Position numbers and translations under genes: made by a program. A DNA stretch of 6,595 bases from an uncultured Ruminococcus sp. Its GTDB lineage: Bacteria; Bacillota_A; Clostridia; Oscillospirales; Acutalibacteraceae. A model generated the notes under the pieces. It did no database searches, was not told where the DNA came from, and saw only the letters and a program-made list of their open reading frames with translations. This document shows, piece by piece, positions 5,216 through 6,595 of the stretch. Numbering within the stretch: position 1 is the first letter of the stretch; each line of letters starts with the position of its first letter. Location of the stretch: contig CACYEJ010000012.1 of the NCBI GenBank assembly GCA_902773395.1, positions 1-6,595 on the forward strand, given 5' to 3'.

Positions 5216-6262
5216 ATGAAAAGAGTCATATCCGCTATATTATCTATGATGCTGTTTGTGTCTATGCCGTTTTGTGCAAATGCCTACGAAGCATTTGAAG
5301 AGGATTCCGGAGCAATTATGGAAGATTCGTCCGTACAGGCTCAACAAGATTTAATCAGCAGCGAAGCAAGCGACTATACTGCTTTGGCTTTATCTGACGG
5401 AACAGTTCGTCTGACAGCTTACAAGGGTTCCGGAGAATACGTCAATATTCCCTCATATATTGACGGAAAAAAGGTGACGTCACTTCACTGGACATTCTCC
5501 GATAATTCCAGAATAAAGGTAGTCAATATTCCTAATACAATAACCGATATAGACAACCGTGCGTTCAAAAACTGCACAAGCCTCACTAAAATTTCCATTC
5601 CCGAAACCATAACAAAAATCGGACGTGAGGTATTTATAGGCTGTACGTCACTACAGGAATTTTCTGTTCCCGACAGTGTAACGGAACTTGGAAACGGCGT
5701 ATTTACCAACTGCACCAGTTTGAAATATGTAAAATTGCCTGAGAAAATAAAATCAATACCCGACTCGGCATTTTATGGCTGTACATCGCTTGTGGGCGTA
5801 TCTATTCCGAACAAGATAAGCAAAATTGAAAATGCTGCTTTTGCAAATTGCAGCAGTCTTTCAAAGGTTGTTATAACTCCGGGAGTAACTCAAATAGCAG
5901 AAAACGCTTTTCTCATTGATAACAAAACCTTCCCATCGGGTTTGACATTCTATGGTTTTTACCACTCTACAGCGGAAAGCTACGCTGCGAAGTATAAAAT
6001 AAAATTTGTAAAAATCACTACCACAAAGGATATTGACGCAGATATCCTTCCGGGACTTATGATTGGCGACATCAACAGCGACAAGAAAATTAACGCCTAT
6101 GACTCGCTGATGATTTTGAGAACATCTGTAAATCTTGAATATATGCCGATAAACGTATGCGATGTTGACAACGACGGCAAGATTACATCAGCAGACTCAT
6201 TGCTTGTGCTTCGCTACAGTGTTCAGATAAATGATAATACTAAGATTGGCACATTACTTTAA
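5216..6262 (+). CDS. secreted BspA-like leucine-rich-repeat protein with C-terminal type I dockerin
   Basis: The 348-residue protein starts with a signal peptide (KR, hydrophobic core, likely cleavage after ANA at 23). After an acidic linker, YTALALSDGTVRLTAYKGSGEYVNIP (54-79) is the typical entry of BspA-like (LRR_5) arrays. About five repeats of roughly 23 residues follow (about 101-232), built on the pattern IP..I..I...AF..C.SL. The sequence LTFYGFYHSTAESYAAKYKIKFVKI (about 243-267) is the usual array end. The C-terminus is a type I dockerin with two calcium loops: DINSDKKINAYD (285-296) and DVDNDGKITSAD (316-327), each followed by a helix ending in ILR / VLR. Dockerins bind cohesins on scaffoldins, so this protein is probably part of a surface or extracellular cohesin-dockerin complex. 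No enzymatic domain is seen; LRR_5 arrays generally mediate binding, but the ligand is unknown. It appears to be a single-gene transcript with its own promoter and terminator. Confidence 0.93.
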   Translation: MKRVISAILSMMLFVSMPFCANAYEAFEEDSGAIMEDSSVQAQQDLISSEASDYTALALSDGTVRLTAYKGSGEYVNIPSYIDGKKVTSLHWTFSDNSRIKVVNIPNTITDIDNRAFKNCTSLTKISIPETITKIGREVFIGCTSLQEFSVPDSVTELGNGVFTNCTSLKYVKLPEKIKSIPDSAFYGCTSLVGVSIPNKISKIENAAFANCSSLSKVVITPGVTQIAENAFLIDNKTFPSGLTFYGFYHSTAESYAAKYKIKFVKITTTKDIDADILPGLMIGDINSDKKINAYDSLMILRTSVNLEYMPINVCDVDNDGKITSADSLLVLRYSVQINDNTKIGTLL

Positions 6263-6283
6263 TTACATATTATTATAACATTT

Positions 6284-6323
6284 AACGGTCAATACTCGTA
6301 AGGGGTGATTGACCGTTTTGTTT
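6284..6323 (+). terminator. intrinsic terminator of the LRR-dockerin gene
   Basis: AACGGTCAAT (6284-6293) pairs perfectly with ATTGACCGTT (6308-6317). The loop can continue as ACTC / GGGT around GTAAG with one bulged G. The stem is followed by TTTTGTTT. It lies 21 bases after the stop codon. Confidence 0.9.
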
Positions 6324-6394
6324 CTTATTAACTTAAACTTCCCACACTGATATCCGGAAATTTCTTGATAAAATCTACTTGTTTAGATATTGTA

Positions 6395-6416
6395 AAAGGA
6401 AAATTTTGTTATCCTT
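6395..6416 (+). repeat. 22-nt direct repeat, copy 1
   Basis: This 22-base sequence begins AAAGGAAAATTTTG and ends TTATCCTT. It recurs without mismatch at 6461-6482, 66 bases downstream. Its ends AAGGA / TCCTT are inverted, so each copy could form a short 5-bp hairpin. It lies in gene-free DNA after the LRR-dockerin terminator. Confidence 0.85.
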
Positions 6417-6460
6417 AGGCGAATTTCTGTTTTCCTTTAATTTTCGTGTTGAGTTATCGT

Positions 6461-6482
6461 AAAGGAAAATTTTGTTATCCTT
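6461..6482 (+). repeat. 22-nt direct repeat, copy 2
   Basis: This is an exact match to 6395-6416, with GT just upstream in both cases (one extra A in copy 1). Between the copies, TTTTCCTTTA (6430-6439) is the exact reverse complement of 6460-6469, so half a copy also occurs in inverted orientation. Confidence 0.85.
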
Positions 6483-6509
6483 CACCAAACTTCAATTTTA
6501 TTTTTTAAT

Positions 6510-6590
6510 CCTCTTCGCCCTCTGTCGCCGGGCGGGCGATTTACTTTTGGAGCACGCCGATCGTCCACAAAAGCGTGCTAAAGAGGGGGC
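6510..6590. other. GC-rich, foldable element of unknown type at the right edge
   Basis: About 62% GC over 6517-6590, against clearly AT-rich DNA to its left. Possible pairings are CCCTCT (6518-6523) with AGAGGG (6582-6587) as a closing stem, TCGCC / GGCGA (6525-6529 with 6535-6539), and AGCACGC / GCGTGCT (6551-6557 with 6573-6579). Together they would form a three-way junction. Alternatively TTTTGG (6545-6550) can pair with CCACAAAA (6565-6572, one bulge), which is incompatible with the third stem. It could be a structured RNA, a leader of a gene to the right, or the end of a mobile or repeat element. Window truncation prevents a choice. Confidence 0.45.
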
Positions 6591-6595
6591 AAAAA

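Noticed and set aside
5216..5284. Lipoprotein signal (Cys20 near the end of the hydrophobic stretch of the LRR-dockerin protein)
   Set aside because: The residues before Cys20 are MPF, not a lipobox (L-A/S-G/A); ANA at 21-23 is a standard signal peptidase I site.
6395..6482. CRISPR array
   Set aside because: Only two repeat copies of 22 bases with a 44-base spacer, no third unit and no cas gene; it does not fit array geometry.
6505..6593. Open frame on the - strand entering from the right edge (about 29 residues, ending in Lys-Lys-stop)
   Set aside because: The composition is Arg/Ser/Lys/Ala-rich with codons unlike the neighbouring genes; better explained by an open frame across the GC-rich structured element.

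Overview
The window looks like chromosomal DNA of a low-GC, Gram-positive anaerobe of the Ruminococcus / Oscillospiraceae (Clostridia) type. The main reasons are a secreted BspA-like leucine-rich-repeat protein ending in a type I dockerin (a cellulosome/amylosome attachment module), strong AGGAGG-like ribosome binding sites, GTG and TTG starts, AT-rich intergenic DNA, and a Firmicutes-type CrtO-family membrane protein. The genus is an inference; no rRNA or other marker settles it.

Layout from left to right: a possible C-terminal scrap of a + strand gene (3-80); a stand-alone CinA C-terminal domain protein (pncC-like, - strand, 171-662); a divergent intergenic region with a good + strand promoter (754-782) that drives a two-gene unit, a CrtO-family membrane protein (816-1355, TTG start preferred) and the 16S rRNA methyltransferase rsmE (1365-2150), closed by a strong terminator (2184-2219). 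On the opposite strand follow a membrane-anchored VanY-type D,D-carboxypeptidase with a very acidic C-terminal tail (2236-3606) and tyrosyl-tRNA synthetase tyrS (3681-4910). These two are probably co-transcribed as tyrS then vanY-like from a promoter inside a perfect 13-bp inverted repeat (4927-4964). To the right a consensus sigma-A promoter (5148-5176) drives the LRR-dockerin gene (5216-6262), which ends in its own terminator (6284-6323). The last 270 bases hold no supported gene but contain a 22-nt direct repeat in two exact copies and a GC-rich, highly foldable element running into the window edge.

Functionally most of the window is housekeeping: NMN recycling or competence-associated amidase, ribosome modification, tRNA charging and wall peptide trimming. 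The accessory element is the LRR-dockerin protein, which would be exported and docked onto a cohesin scaffold on the cell surface. I see no complete new multi-gene system. The parts that deserve a second look are the mirror-image extended -10 promoter in front of tyrS, the acidic tail of the carboxypeptidase, the LRR-dockerin fusion, the orphan CrtO-family protein, and the repeat plus GC-rich element at the right end.
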